Shown in pieces: positions 1 through 8,706 of a DNA stretch of 64,000 nucleotides. This DNA is from Anaerocolumna cellulosilytica (lineage in GTDB: Bacteria > Bacillota > Clostridia > Lachnospirales > Lachnospiraceae), in NCBI RefSeq assembly GCF_014218335.1, contig NZ_AP023367.1, positions 4,335,501-4,399,500 on the forward strand, given 5' to 3'. The notes beneath the pieces are model-generated. The model did not search any database, was not told the origin of the DNA, and worked only from the letters and a program-made list of their open reading frames with translations. A program made the translations under genes and the position numbers. Within the stretch, counting starts at the first letter, position 1. Every line of letters begins with the position of its first letter.

Positions 1-1
1 A

Positions 2-1249
2 GCGGAAAATAAAATTTCAGAGTATTTGATTAATGATACCCTGAAAGAATCCGTTGAGTTATTCTTTATAAAAAAATCCTTAGATATGCGCAGACAAAAG
101 GATGTCCATCATTATTCTGTCACTGTTTACCATGATTTTTCCAAAGATAACATAAAAATGCGTGGTTCTTCCACCATTAGCCTTTTTAGCGGTATGACGG
201 AAGCTGAAATAAGTAACTCCATCAAAAACGCCTACTATGCAGCTTCTTTTGTTTGTAATCCTTACTATGACCTTCCTTCCGGACAGAAAGAAGCTTTACT
301 TAAAATTAAAAATGCCTTAACAGACTTATCATTGTCTGAGAGTGCCAAAAAGATGACGACCGCTCTCTTTGAAATGGATACTGAAAAGGATACCTTTTTA
401 AATTCCGCAGAGATTTTTTTAGAAAAGGTAACAAACCGTATAGTTAATTCCCGCGGGATTGATGTCAGTTACGAAAAGACTACTGTGAAAGGGGAATTCG
501 TTGCTCAGTGTGTCACCCCGCAGGATGTAGAAACCTATCAGAGTTTTTCCTATGACAATCTGGACACCGAAGCCCTAAAAACCAAGGTAAAACAGACCCT
601 TGCTATGACAAAAGCCAGAGCAAATGCTAATACTGCACCCGCTGCCGGCGAATACACCGTTCTTCTATCCGGTCAATATGTCAGAGAACTGTTTCATTAT
701 TATCTGAACCGCTCCTCAGCAGGGATGATATATCCTAAATACTCCAATTATCAAATAGGCTCTAATGTACAGGGTGAGGACGTACAGGGTGAAGCACTTA
801 ATATAACTTTAATTGCCAATGAGCCTTATAGCAGTGAAGGAATTCCCATGAAGGATCTGCCTCTTGTTGCTGAAAGTAAATTAGAGACAATTCATGGTAA
901 TTCCAGGTTTTGTCATTATCTTGGAATAACCCCAACCGGGCAGTACCAAAGTATAAAAGTTCCTTCTGGTAGCCTGTCCTTTGATGATATGAAAAAGGAG
1001 AAATATCTCCATGTCGTTAATTTCTCTGATTTTCAAATGGATGATTTCTCCGGCCACTTTGGAGGCGAGATACGCTTAGCCTTTCTCTATGACGGCAAAA
1101 CAGTAACTCCGGTTACCGGCGGTTCTATCAACGGGAGTATTTTAGATGTACAAAGAAACTTTAGTTTCTCAAAAGAGTTACAGGTAGAAGAACATTTTGA
1201 AGGCCCCTTTGCCGTAAAATTGGAACACATCCGTGTAGCAGGTATATAA
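2..1249 (+). CDS. TldD/PmbA family metalloprotease-like protein (5' end cut by window)
   Basis: The reading frame is already open at base 2 (A-E-N-K-I-S-E-Y before the first possible start, a TTG at 26), so the gene begins outside the window. The product resembles the PmbA/TldE-TldD family, which helps process modified peptides and antitoxins in the cytoplasm. The C-terminal half carries the family-like FCHYLGI stretch and the PVTGGSINGSIL segment. The metal-binding HExxxH helix of TldD is not visible; the corresponding stretch reads VRELFHYYLNRSSAG. It may therefore be the non-catalytic, TldE-like partner of an upstream TldD gene. A strong terminator follows directly. Confidence 0.75.
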   Translation, partial: AENKISEYLINDTLKESVELFFIKKSLDMRRQKDVHHYSVTVYHDFSKDNIKMRGSSTISLFSGMTEAEISNSIKNAYYAASFVCNPYYDLPSGQKEALLKIKNALTDLSLSESAKKMTTALFEMDTEKDTFLNSAEIFLEKVTNRIVNSRGIDVSYEKTTVKGEFVAQCVTPQDVETYQSFSYDNLDTEALKTKVKQTLAMTKARANANTAPAAGEYTVLLSGQYVRELFHYYLNRSSAGMIYPKYSNYQIGSNVQGEDVQGEALNITLIANEPYSSEGIPMKDLPLVAESKLETIHGNSRFCHYLGITPTGQYQSIKVPSGSLSFDDMKKEKYLHVVNFSDFQMDDFSGHFGGEIRLAFLYDGKTVTPVTGGSINGSILDVQRNFSFSKELQVEEHFEGPFAVKLEHIRVAGI

Positions 1250-1267
1250 TTTTATATTTAAGTTCCC

Positions 1268-1306
1268 AAAGCAGTGCCGTATTATTTTAAAATACGGCAC
1301 TGCTTT
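1268..1306. terminator. Bidirectional terminator between convergent genes
   Basis: A perfect 16-bp inverted repeat (AAAGCAGTGCCGTATT at 1268-1283 and its complement at 1291-1306) with a 7-base loop lies between the stop codons of two convergent genes. The stem ends in A-runs and T-runs, so it can work in both directions. Confidence 0.8.
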
Positions 1307-1334
1307 CCGGCTTTAGATTAAACCCACTATCCTG

Positions 1335-3155
1335 CTATTTTTCTGGTGTCTTATTATAATTTATCATTTCTATAGGTGAAATCTTACATATCTTCCGGTC
1401 ATAGGTTAGTAAACCGTTGACCTCACCTTCTACATCAGATAACTGGGTAAAAACTGCTGCTGCTAACCCCTTTTCCATTAGCCTTTTTATTTCCACATCA
1501 AATAATCGATGTACTGCCCGGTTAAGACTGTAGGTATCTTTATATATCTGGTAACCATAAATATATTCAGAAAAAGCATGATTCTTTATATAACAGGCAT
1601 AGCCGGCAAACTCTGACAAAACAACCGCTCTTTTTTCAGGTACAATACGTACCTTACGAAAATAATTATGAATACTTCTAAAGTCTCCTCCTTTCTGGTC
1701 AAACCAACCGCTGGCTTGGTCAATTAAGCGTCCTTTATCAAGACTGTGTATCAGTGAAACTGCTGCTTCTGCATCAAATTGTCCCCAGCCCTCATTAAAA
1801 GGCACCCAGACGGCAATCGAGGGACAATTATACAGATGCTCTACCGTTCTTCTACAATCTGCAATCCAGCCGTTCCTGCCTTTTTCATTCATTCTTGAGA
1901 ACAGATAATACCAGCTATCCTTAATACGGTTATAAAATCCAGGGAATAAAATCGGCAGATAACCTAGGAAAAACATATTGTATTTCTCTCCTCCATTTAC
2001 CATGTCCTGCCACACAATCATGCCCAGCCTGTCACAATGATAGTACCAACGCAAAGGTTCAACTTTAATATGCTTTCTCAGCATGTTAAAGCCCAACTCT
2101 TTCATCTTTACAATATCATAAATTAAGGCTTCATCACTGGGAGCCGTATACAAGCCATCCGGCCAATACCCCTGGTCCAGTACTCCGTTTTGAAAGTAAG
2201 GCTTTCCGTTTAGAAAAATTCTTAGAATTCCCGTAATATCTTTTTTTACTTCAAAGCTCCTCATGGCAAAATAACTTTTTATCTTGTCTTTCCCAGCTTT
2301 AATAATAATATCATATAAGAATGGATTTTCCGGACTCCATAATACAGGCTCTGTTACCGGTATCAAAAATTTGTTACCCTGTCCTTTTACTGAAGTCAGC
2401 TTTTTTACTCCCTCATATATTTCAATATGGATTTCTCTGTCAGCAGCCTTCTTCTCCCAATGGTTCATATGGATTTCCAGCTCTATTCTTTCTGTCTTTG
2501 TATGGGGCGTTATCTTAATACTTGTAATATACTCATCTGGTACCCATTCAAGCCATACCGTCTGCCAGATTCCACTTTGTGCAGTATAAAACATACCACC
2601 ACGATTTAAGGTTTGCTTTCCTCTGGAATGATAGGACGTATCGCTGTAATCTACCACCATGACAGTAAGAAGATTGCTGCCTGTGCGCAAACTGTCTGTA
2701 ATATCACACGAAAATGGCAGATAGCCTCCGATATGTTTTTTCACAAGACGGTGATTCACATAGACCTTACACATCTGGTCAACTGCTCCAAAATGCAGTA
2801 TACACCTCTTTTTAGAAAGGATTTTATTCACTATAAAGTTTCTTTCATACCATAGATAATCTTCCGGCAAGACTTGTCTATTAACACCTGATAAAATACT
2901 TTCCGGAGAAAAGGGCACCAGAATTTTTCCATCAAAGGTTTTCGGTCTTTTCTTCTCCTTACGTATACTGTAATTCCATAATCCGTTTAATATAGTATAA
3001 TTATCTCTGACAAGTTGAGGTCTAGGGTACTCCGTCAGCACCTTTTCTTTATTAAGTTCTTCTCCCCAAATAGTCATTAATTGATTAAAAGACCTGTTCT
3101 TTTTTGTTAATATAAAGGTTGATACGATTTCACGCAGCTTCATTGTTTTACCCAT
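1335..3155 (-). CDS. Glycoside hydrolase family 2 protein (beta-galactosidase/glucuronidase-like)
   Basis: The 606-residue protein has the GH2 order: an N-terminal sugar-binding jelly roll (about residues 45-200), an immunoglobulin-like domain, then a TIM barrel. The acid/base Glu lies in VPFNEGWGQFD and the probable nucleophile Glu in VVLSEFAGY. No signal peptide or membrane segment is seen, so it should act in the cytoplasm on small imported glycosides. Substrate cannot be read from sequence. The first ATG has a weak ribosome binding site; an in-frame ATG at 3143 is an alternative. It stands alone, with a copy of the interspersed element (3302-3330) in its upstream region. Confidence 0.85.
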   Translation of the reverse strand: MGKTMKLREIVSTFILTKKNRSFNQLMTIWGEELNKEKVLTEYPRPQLVRDNYTILNGLWNYSIRKEKKRPKTFDGKILVPFSPESILSGVNRQVLPEDYLWYERNFIVNKILSKKRCILHFGAVDQMCKVYVNHRLVKKHIGGYLPFSCDITDSLRTGSNLLTVMVVDYSDTSYHSRGKQTLNRGGMFYTAQSGIWQTVWLEWVPDEYITSIKITPHTKTERIELEIHMNHWEKKAADREIHIEIYEGVKKLTSVKGQGNKFLIPVTEPVLWSPENPFLYDIIIKAGKDKIKSYFAMRSFEVKKDITGILRIFLNGKPYFQNGVLDQGYWPDGLYTAPSDEALIYDIVKMKELGFNMLRKHIKVEPLRWYYHCDRLGMIVWQDMVNGGEKYNMFFLGYLPILFPGFYNRIKDSWYYLFSRMNEKGRNGWIADCRRTVEHLYNCPSIAVWVPFNEGWGQFDAEAAVSLIHSLDKGRLIDQASGWFDQKGGDFRSIHNYFRKVRIVPEKRAVVLSEFAGYACYIKNHAFSEYIYGYQIYKDTYSLNRAVHRLFDVEIKRLMEKGLAAAVFTQLSDVEGEVNGLLTYDRKICKISPIEMINYNKTPEK

Positions 3156-3559
3156 TTTCTTTCATAACGATTATTTTATACCGATAATGCCTGACTATTT
3201 ACTATTGTTTTCTATTTGTTATTAGCTTATATCTTCACACTACATACTACAACGCTCACCTAACTGTATTGTTTCAAGTAAAGCAAATTTCATTCATAAA
3301 ACTTTTATACCAGCTCCCACTGCATGCCGTAATCAGATTGGAAAACACTAAAAACAATCCATTATTTATACATTTTACAAAATTTTCATAAACAGTATAG
3401 CATACCTACTACTGTTTATCCACAGAAATATCCGAGAAAACTGTGCAAATCGGGATAATAAAGCTTGCTACCGACATCTGAAGATGTTATGATATTACAA
3501 ATTCAACCAAGGTTCATTCATACCTAAATATTCTAGATGAAAAAAGGAAGGTAATAATT
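3156..3559. other. Divergent intergenic region, 404 bp
   Basis: This A+T-rich gap separates two divergent genes and must carry both promoters. The only distinctive sequence seen is the interspersed element at 3302-3330. No open frame with a ribosome binding site was found. Confidence 0.5.
3302..3330 (-). repeat. Interspersed non-coding element, copy R1
   Basis: On the minus strand it reads ACGGCATGCAGTGGGAG followed by CTGG and TATAAAAG. It matches copies at 16955-16983 and 34711-34739 with a few substitutions, and a gapped copy at 26822-26843. Like them, it lies upstream of a minus-strand gene. Function unknown. Confidence 0.5.
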
Positions 3560-4033
3560 ATGAGAAGAAAAGACCGTGAAATTACTACTATGGAGGATAT
3601 CTTAAATATCGTTAAAAAATGCGATGTTATACGTCTAGCTTTATTTGATAAGGAATATCCCTATATTGTCCCGTTAAACTTCGGATATTCCTATGAAGGC
3701 AGCGATTTATATTTTTATTTTCACTGTGCAAAAGAAGGGAAGAAACTAGACTTAATTGCAGCTAATCCAAAAGCAGGCTTCGAACTTGATTGCTCTCACA
3801 AACTTATTACCGGTGAAGTAGCTTGTAATTATACTATGGAGTATGAAAGTGCCTGTGGATACGGCACCATAGAGTTAGTTGATAAGGCTCAAAAGGTTCA
3901 TGCACTTACCCAGATGATGAAACAATATTCCACAGACAGTTCCTTTACGTTTCATGAAAAACACGTTGAAGCAGTCACTGTATTTAAACTGAAGGTAGAA
4001 CAAATTACCGGCAAAGCATTAAAAAAATCCTAA
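3560..4033 (+). CDS. Pyridoxamine 5'-phosphate oxidase-fold (NimA-like) protein
   Basis: This 157-residue protein has the split-barrel FMN-binding fold of the PNPOx-like family, with the typical PYIVPLNFGYSYEG strand pair and a DLYFYFHCAKEGKK segment near residues 45-65. Relatives include NimA-type nitroimidazole reductases and flavin/heme-binding proteins of unknown substrate. It is probably cytoplasmic and flavin-binding; the reaction is not known. The ATG is preceded by a clear GGAAGG site. It is a single-gene unit ending in a hairpin terminator at 4066. Confidence 0.8.
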   Translation: MRRKDREITTMEDILNIVKKCDVIRLALFDKEYPYIVPLNFGYSYEGSDLYFYFHCAKEGKKLDLIAANPKAGFELDCSHKLITGEVACNYTMEYESACGYGTIELVDKAQKVHALTQMMKQYSTDSSFTFHEKHVEAVTVFKLKVEQITGKALKKS

Positions 4034-4381
4034 AACCGAACATTCTTACAGGGTTTCTTTTTAGTCAGACCATAACCTGAAAAAGGGTATGGTCTGTGTT
4101 TTGTCGATATCTGATACAATTACCACCTGTACTACAGCCGTAGTTATATTATCTTTAAATTTGTCACAGCCACCTGATAAATTGGTTACTAAATCCGATT
4201 ATTGCTTTTCTCCCATCATATAGGATACATTATTATAGCAACGACTTGCAATTGTCTGCCTTGTACCATTATAGCATAATTTTACTTATAGAACATTAAT
4301 TACTAATTATTAACAATATAACACTCCCCCTGCTTTAGGAACACCGAAAGTCAGGGGGGAATTATAATTCATGATTTTGTA
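4034..4381. other. Convergent intergenic region, 348 bp
   Basis: It holds the terminator of the upstream gene (4066-4103) and a GC-rich hairpin serving the minus-strand gene (CCCCCTG at about 4326 pairing with CAGGGGG near 4352-4358). Nothing else was recognised between them. Confidence 0.5.
4066..4103 (+). terminator. Rho-independent terminator of the PNPOx-like gene
   Basis: CAGACCATA pairs with TATGGTCTG around a short loop, and the stem is followed by a T-rich run (TGTTTTGT). Confidence 0.75.
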
Positions 4382-6124
4382 CTATTCCAACATAAAGTTA
4401 GCTACTCCAATATTTTTCAAAGTAACCTTGGGTTTGCATCCAGGCGATAAACAAGTATTAGCGGAAGGGCAAACCCTTAATAAATAGCAGGCATCATAGG
4501 GTACCTCGAATTTAAAACATCCGTACCGGCATATGGTTTCACAATAAATCAAGGTTTCACAGTCATTACAAATTTTATAGAGCATAACATCCCACTCGTG
4601 AGGCTTGCAGCATTCACAACCCCATACACATCCAAAAATAATACCGGGTGTAATTAAGCAATCCGGGCATTTCTGGCATTCCTCCTGCTCCGGACAATAC
4701 GGATAGGGAATGGGTACCGGTATTCCAATATATTCTGTACCAGCTTCCGGGCACTCCGGGCATTCCGGGCAGCTCGGGCAGGGCTTTACTTCCGGGCAAG
4801 TTGGACACACTGGGCAGGGTGGTGGTGTGGGACACGGTTGTATCTCTGGGCAAGTCGGACACGGCTTTACTTCCGGACACGCCGGGCACACTGGGCAAGG
4901 TGGTGGTGTGGGACACGGTTGTATCTCCGGGCAAGTCGGACACGGCTTTACTTCCGGACACGCCGGGCAAGGCGGTGCCTCCGGGCAGGGTGGTGCCTCC
5001 GGGCAGGGTGGTGGTGTAGGACACGGCTGGGCTTCCGGACAAGGCGGACAGGTAGGTTGTGGTATACTCGGTTGTTCTGGCTGTTCCGGTATTACCTCCC
5101 CACAAACCAAGCCACCTTGAAATGGATAAAGATGAAATTCAAAACCACTATTTGCATTTACTGCCAAAGAATCTAATGCCGCATTACCACTAACATGACC
5201 TCCGGTAGGGTGCCCATGAAATTTTGCCTGTGGAGCTAAAATACTTCCCCATATATCAGCCGGAACTTCCATGAAGATATTAGTAGCGTCTTCAAATACA
5301 TATAAAGTTTGGCGTGCGCGGTATTCTTCCCCCATTAAACCATACTGAAGATGCGCATTATTACCGGAACGAATACGTACAATAACCAAGCTTCCGGCAG
5401 GAACTTCTGCACGAATTCCTTTATTAATCAGCCCATTTGGTCTGACATCTAATAAAAATACATTTTGTCTGGGATCATTTCCTCGAAGAATCCACTCATG
5501 ATAATTATCCACAACGGTACCATTGACGGGAAGATTCTGAATGCATTCCTTATAGCTTTCAATACTGTCTCTGGCGCTGGCAAAAAATTGAGATACATTA
5601 GCATCTATCCTGGAAGCCGGTATATATCTCGGTACATCATAGCTTGGTATTACATAGTGGTCCCCTTTATCACTGGGCGTCCAGTAAGGACTTCCTCCAT
5701 TTGCCTGGTATAGATATTTTAATTCTTCTAATTGGTTACCTGAATTATCTTTGCCAATAAGATAAGTACTGCCTTTTCCGGCACGGAAACCACCACCTGC
5801 TACGACATGACCAACTACTACTAAAGGTCCCGTCATAGCGACGTTACCACCTACCAAAAATCTTACCATGTCTGGTGAATATCCAATATCTGTAACACCG
5901 TTCTTTCTCTCAAAGCCCAGGCTCAATCCTCTGGGACTGTAATAACTTCCTCCTACTGCCATTGCACCTTCAACATCTATAATATTGTTCGCATCGTTAA
6001 ATACAATAACATTGAAACCGGAAGCTAATCCAAAGGGCTGACCTTCTACGTTGTACCAGGTTATATCATCATAAGGTATTCCGACACCCGATATGGAGGC
6101 ATTGTAATTAAAGTTATTATTCAT
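4382..6124 (-). CDS. Choice-of-anchor A family protein with Cys-Pro repeat tract
   Basis: This 580-residue protein has three parts. Residues of about 1-325 form a choice-of-anchor A (CAA) domain: FNVIVFNDANN, a glycine-rich VVVGHVVAGGGFRAGKG stretch, and SILAPQAKFHGHPTGGHVSGN. A tract of about 130 residues follows, made of PCP/CPEV/CPEI units including a 27-residue repeat. The Cys-rich C-terminal domain ends in KNIGVANFMLE. There is no signal peptide, which fits a spore or cell-surface layer protein assembled from the mother cell, though that role is inference. An in-frame ATG at 6166 exists, but only the ATG at 6124 has a good site (AGGAG, 5 bases upstream), so that start is used. Confidence 0.75.
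   Translation of the reverse strand: MNNNFNYNASISGVGIPYDDITWYNVEGQPFGLASGFNVIVFNDANNIIDVEGAMAVGGSYYSPRGLSLGFERKNGVTDIGYSPDMVRFLVGGNVAMTGPLVVVGHVVAGGGFRAGKGSTYLIGKDNSGNQLEELKYLYQANGGSPYWTPSDKGDHYVIPSYDVPRYIPASRIDANVSQFFASARDSIESYKECIQNLPVNGTVVDNYHEWILRGNDPRQNVFLLDVRPNGLINKGIRAEVPAGSLVIVRIRSGNNAHLQYGLMGEEYRARQTLYVFEDATNIFMEVPADIWGSILAPQAKFHGHPTGGHVSGNAALDSLAVNANSGFEFHLYPFQGGLVCGEVIPEQPEQPSIPQPTCPPCPEAQPCPTPPPCPEAPPCPEAPPCPACPEVKPCPTCPEIQPCPTPPPCPVCPACPEVKPCPTCPEIQPCPTPPPCPVCPTCPEVKPCPSCPECPECPEAGTEYIGIPVPIPYPYCPEQEECQKCPDCLITPGIIFGCVWGCECCKPHEWDVMLYKICNDCETLIYCETICRYGCFKFEVPYDACYLLRVCPSANTCLSPGCKPKVTLKNIGVANFMLE
4806..4967 (-). repeat. Two tandem 81-bp units inside the Cys-Pro tract
   Basis: Units at 4806-4886 and 4887-4967 are nearly identical at DNA level and encode 27 residues each, built from CPEVKPCPTCPE and IQPCPTPPPCPVCP. 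Degenerate units continue on both sides. Their near-identity suggests recent expansion by slippage or unequal recombination. Confidence 0.85.
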
Positions 6125-6304
6125 GTTTACTCCTGTAAAATACCTCGGATTGCTATGAATCCACATTCTCAGTTTAGTTTATTCCACAGAAGAATATATG
6201 TGCTAGTTTCAAAAAGAGTTTGTAAGAATTTTACTGTTAGACACAAGTTATAATGCTTTGATTTTATGTAGAACTTGCAGCTTATGAATCAACCGACTTA
6301 TATT

Positions 6305-6937
6305 TTATAGAATAGGCGTGATAACGATACTCACCTTTTCGTTATCTATTTTATTTATTGTATAAATTAATTTTCTTTTATACATTTCCGCTTCAAACCA
6401 GGGCATTATATGGTCACATATAATCTCTAGCTTGTTAAATATTGTGGAATTCAAAAAGGGAATAATTGTACTCTTAGAGGAATAAGAAGTATCTGAATTT
6501 TTTAATAAACTAAAATCAAAAAAGTAACTGCCCTTCTCTTCTGTTTCTATTGGAGTTTTTGGTATTTTCTTAACTTTTTCTTGTTCTGTCTGTATATAAA
6601 ACATTTCTTGAATAATTTCCTGATACAGTTCCTCCAAAATAAAAGTAGAAAATTCTACAAGTTCTGAGATTATGTAACCGGCATTATCAAATACCTGATA
6701 TATAAGACCATTCATTGCTTTTCCAACAATAATGTTGCATCCTGAAAGTTCAGTTATAATCTTTTCCAGATTCTTTCGTACGGTTTGCATATCTTCAGTG
6801 AATGTATTTTTGAGTTCTATCTTTTTTTCTACCTTCCATTCCTTCTCTGCTTTTGAATATAGAACTAATTTGTCCGCCTCCTGAAACCGGGCTGTTCTGC
6901 CATGTTCATCAAAGATTACCGCAATTCTTTTATTCAT
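6305..6937 (-). CDS. AnfO-like protein (Fe-only nitrogenase accessory family), orphan
   Basis: The 210-residue protein starts KRIAVIFDEHGRTARFQEADK and continues with VLYSKAEKEWKVEKKIEL and CNIIVGKAMNGLIYQVFDNAGY. This is the layout of the AnfO family, linked elsewhere to the iron-only nitrogenase. No nitrogenase gene lies in this window, so it is either part of a distant nitrogenase system or a homologue used for something else. The ATG has a GGAAGGAG site 5 bases upstream. It is a single-gene unit and appears cytoplasmic. Confidence 0.6.
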   Translation of the reverse strand: MNKRIAVIFDEHGRTARFQEADKLVLYSKAEKEWKVEKKIELKNTFTEDMQTVRKNLEKIITELSGCNIIVGKAMNGLIYQVFDNAGYIISELVEFSTFILEELYQEIIQEMFYIQTEQEKVKKIPKTPIETEEKGSYFFDFSLLKNSDTSYSSKSTIIPFLNSTIFNKLEIICDHIMPWFEAEMYKRKLIYTINKIDNEKVSIVITPIL

Positions 6938-7146
6938 AGACTCTCCTTCCTGTAATCATCTGTTCCTGATAGCACAAGCTATTATATTAATTGATTGATA
7001 ATTTTTTATTGGAATGATTATATTCTAAAATTTCAAAAGAAGCAAGGCATTTTTTAACATTATACAGCTAGCAGTGTGTAAAATGGTATTCTTTAGAATT
7101 GAAAGTTAGATAAATTTTTTTACTTAAATTTATTATAAATAGTTCT

Positions 7147-7186
7147 AAAAAAGTTGGAGGAAAGGGAATGAATCCTTTCCTCCAAC
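7147..7186 (-). terminator. Terminator of the 2H phosphoesterase gene
   Basis: A perfect 13-bp inverted repeat (GTTGGAGGAAAGG at 7153-7165 and its complement at 7174-7186) is followed on the minus strand by TTTTTT. It sits just after the stop codon of the minus-strand gene. Confidence 0.85.
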
Positions 7187-7198
7187 AAGCAATTTTAC

Positions 7199-7747
7199 TT
7201 ATACTACTTTTCTGTTATAATGACCCTTCAAGTCAAAGAAACCAATCTCTCTCATAGGTGTGAACTCACAAACAGCTAACTGGGTCATCTTCCCGGTAAA
7301 GGGTTTGAATTCTTCACAAAGATGTGGAATCAGAGGTTTAATGATTTCTGGTTCTCCCATTGCCAAAGTCGCATGGGGTACCCATTCCTTTGATCTTATG
7401 GAATATAGATATCCTTCATCCCCGCTAAAATCGTCATATTTTTCATGCAATTTTTCATGAAACAATAACAGCTTCTTATCAACTCTGGGCGCAGCATAGC
7501 ATATGTTCGTACCAAATACTCCAATATGGTTAAAATAAAGCTCCGGTGCCTCATGTTTCTTTGAAAATTCATCCACCCAGGTCAATAGTTTTTTCTCATC
7601 CAGCCCCACATAAATCCCCAATGTCAGATGAGGCGGCAACTCTGCCGGCTCATAACCCTTCTGACGTAAACTATCCTCCAGTTTTTTAAAATGTCGGTTG
7701 GTTTTTTGGTCAAACAAACCCATCACGCAATAGAATTTACCACCCAT
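7199..7747 (-). CDS. 2'-5' RNA ligase/2H phosphoesterase family protein
   Basis: Two HxT motifs, PPHLTLGIYV (near residue 40) and VPHATLAMG (near residue 124), mark the 2H phosphoesterase (LigT-like) superfamily. These small cytoplasmic enzymes open or form 2',5' or cyclic phosphodiester bonds on RNA or nucleotides. At 182 residues it is the usual length. The natural substrate is unknown. The ATG follows a GGAAAGGGG site. It has its own terminator and looks monocistronic. Confidence 0.8.
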   Translation of the reverse strand: MGGKFYCVMGLFDQKTNRHFKKLEDSLRQKGYEPAELPPHLTLGIYVGLDEKKLLTWVDEFSKKHEAPELYFNHIGVFGTNICYAAPRVDKKLLLFHEKLHEKYDDFSGDEGYLYSIRSKEWVPHATLAMGEPEIIKPLIPHLCEEFKPFTGKMTQLAVCEFTPMREIGFFDLKGHYNRKVV

Positions 7748-7808
7748 ATTCTAAACCCCTTTCCAATCTATATCATAAAAAATGCTTTTAACATTTATTA
7801 TGCTGTAT

Positions 7809-8531
7809 TTATTTTATACACTTCCTAAGTTCATCAATGGAAGCCTCTGGATAGTATTGTTGCAATTGTTTCACAATTTTATCCTTAGCTTCTCCGGCAG
7901 ATAACCTATATTCACTTTTTACATACTCTTCTCCAAATAAGTCTTCTGATAAGGAATATACTGCCACCGGCCAACCATATTCTTGATTTTTCTTGTTTTT
8001 CTTACGAACAAAGCCTCTTACGGTTATGTATGTCTGCATTTGTAACGTAGACATTACCGTATCAAAACCCTTTTCCCCTCCTTTTCCAAACCCTGCCATC
8101 ATTTTCATTTCATTAGAAAGAAGTGTTTTGTGCTCCGTCAGGATATCAATGATATTTTTTGCTTTTCTAGAAGCCAGACCATCCTCATAACGACTATCAA
8201 AGTCATAACCGTCTCTGCGATAGGCAGCAAATATCGGATACCATTCTTTAGAGATAAAACCGGCTTTACCTGAAAAAAACTTGCCATAAGCAATATCTCC
8301 TTCGTCAGCAATTAAGGCTCTCCATTCCCAGGGATCTTCTGATTTTTTTCCAGTCCACCAGGCATTTTTATCCGTTTGCTCTTCCACTGAAAAACCAGGC
8401 ACATTACTTTTGAACAACGGCAGAAAGCCTATGGTATTCACCAGCTTGGTCAATTCTTTGTGATTCTTAAGCCTCTTAGAATCTTCCTTCTCAAGCCCCT
8501 CCATTATAAAGGTTCCATTGCTTGTTATCAT
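7809..8531 (-). CDS. AlkZ-related protein
   Basis: This 240-residue protein carries GFLPLFKSNVPGFSVEE, WWTGKKSEDPWEWRALIADEGDIAYGKFF, WYPIFAAYRRDG and, further on, TVMSTLQMQTYITV. This pattern recalls proteins described as AlkZ-related, distantly related to the winged-helix DNA glycosylases AlkZ/YcaQ. A DNA-repair role is therefore possible but unproven. A GGGAGG site places the start at the ATG at 8531; an upstream in-frame ATG at 8564 has no such site. No signal peptide or membrane segment is visible. Confidence 0.5.
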   Translation of the reverse strand: MITSNGTFIMEGLEKEDSKRLKNHKELTKLVNTIGFLPLFKSNVPGFSVEEQTDKNAWWTGKKSEDPWEWRALIADEGDIAYGKFFSGKAGFISKEWYPIFAAYRRDGYDFDSRYEDGLASRKAKNIIDILTEHKTLLSNEMKMMAGFGKGGEKGFDTVMSTLQMQTYITVRGFVRKKNKKNQEYGWPVAVYSLSEDLFGEEYVKSEYRLSAGEAKDKIVKQLQQYYPEASIDELRKCIK

Positions 8532-8706
8532 GAAGTTTCCTCCCTTAATAATATAGCTAAGCATACTCGGAACTTAACTCTTTACTATATTATCCTTGTA
8601 TTATACCTTACTATATTTACCATTATAACTGATAGCAAACATTTATTCAATATTTACCTTCTTTAAGTTTTCTTAAATTCTTACTTATTATACTATTTAA
8701 TCCTTT

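Noticed and set aside
4614-5120. Long open frames on both strands over the Cys-Pro tract
   Set aside because: They follow the 81-bp repeat and its base composition, lack ribosome binding sites, and overlap a well-supported gene.
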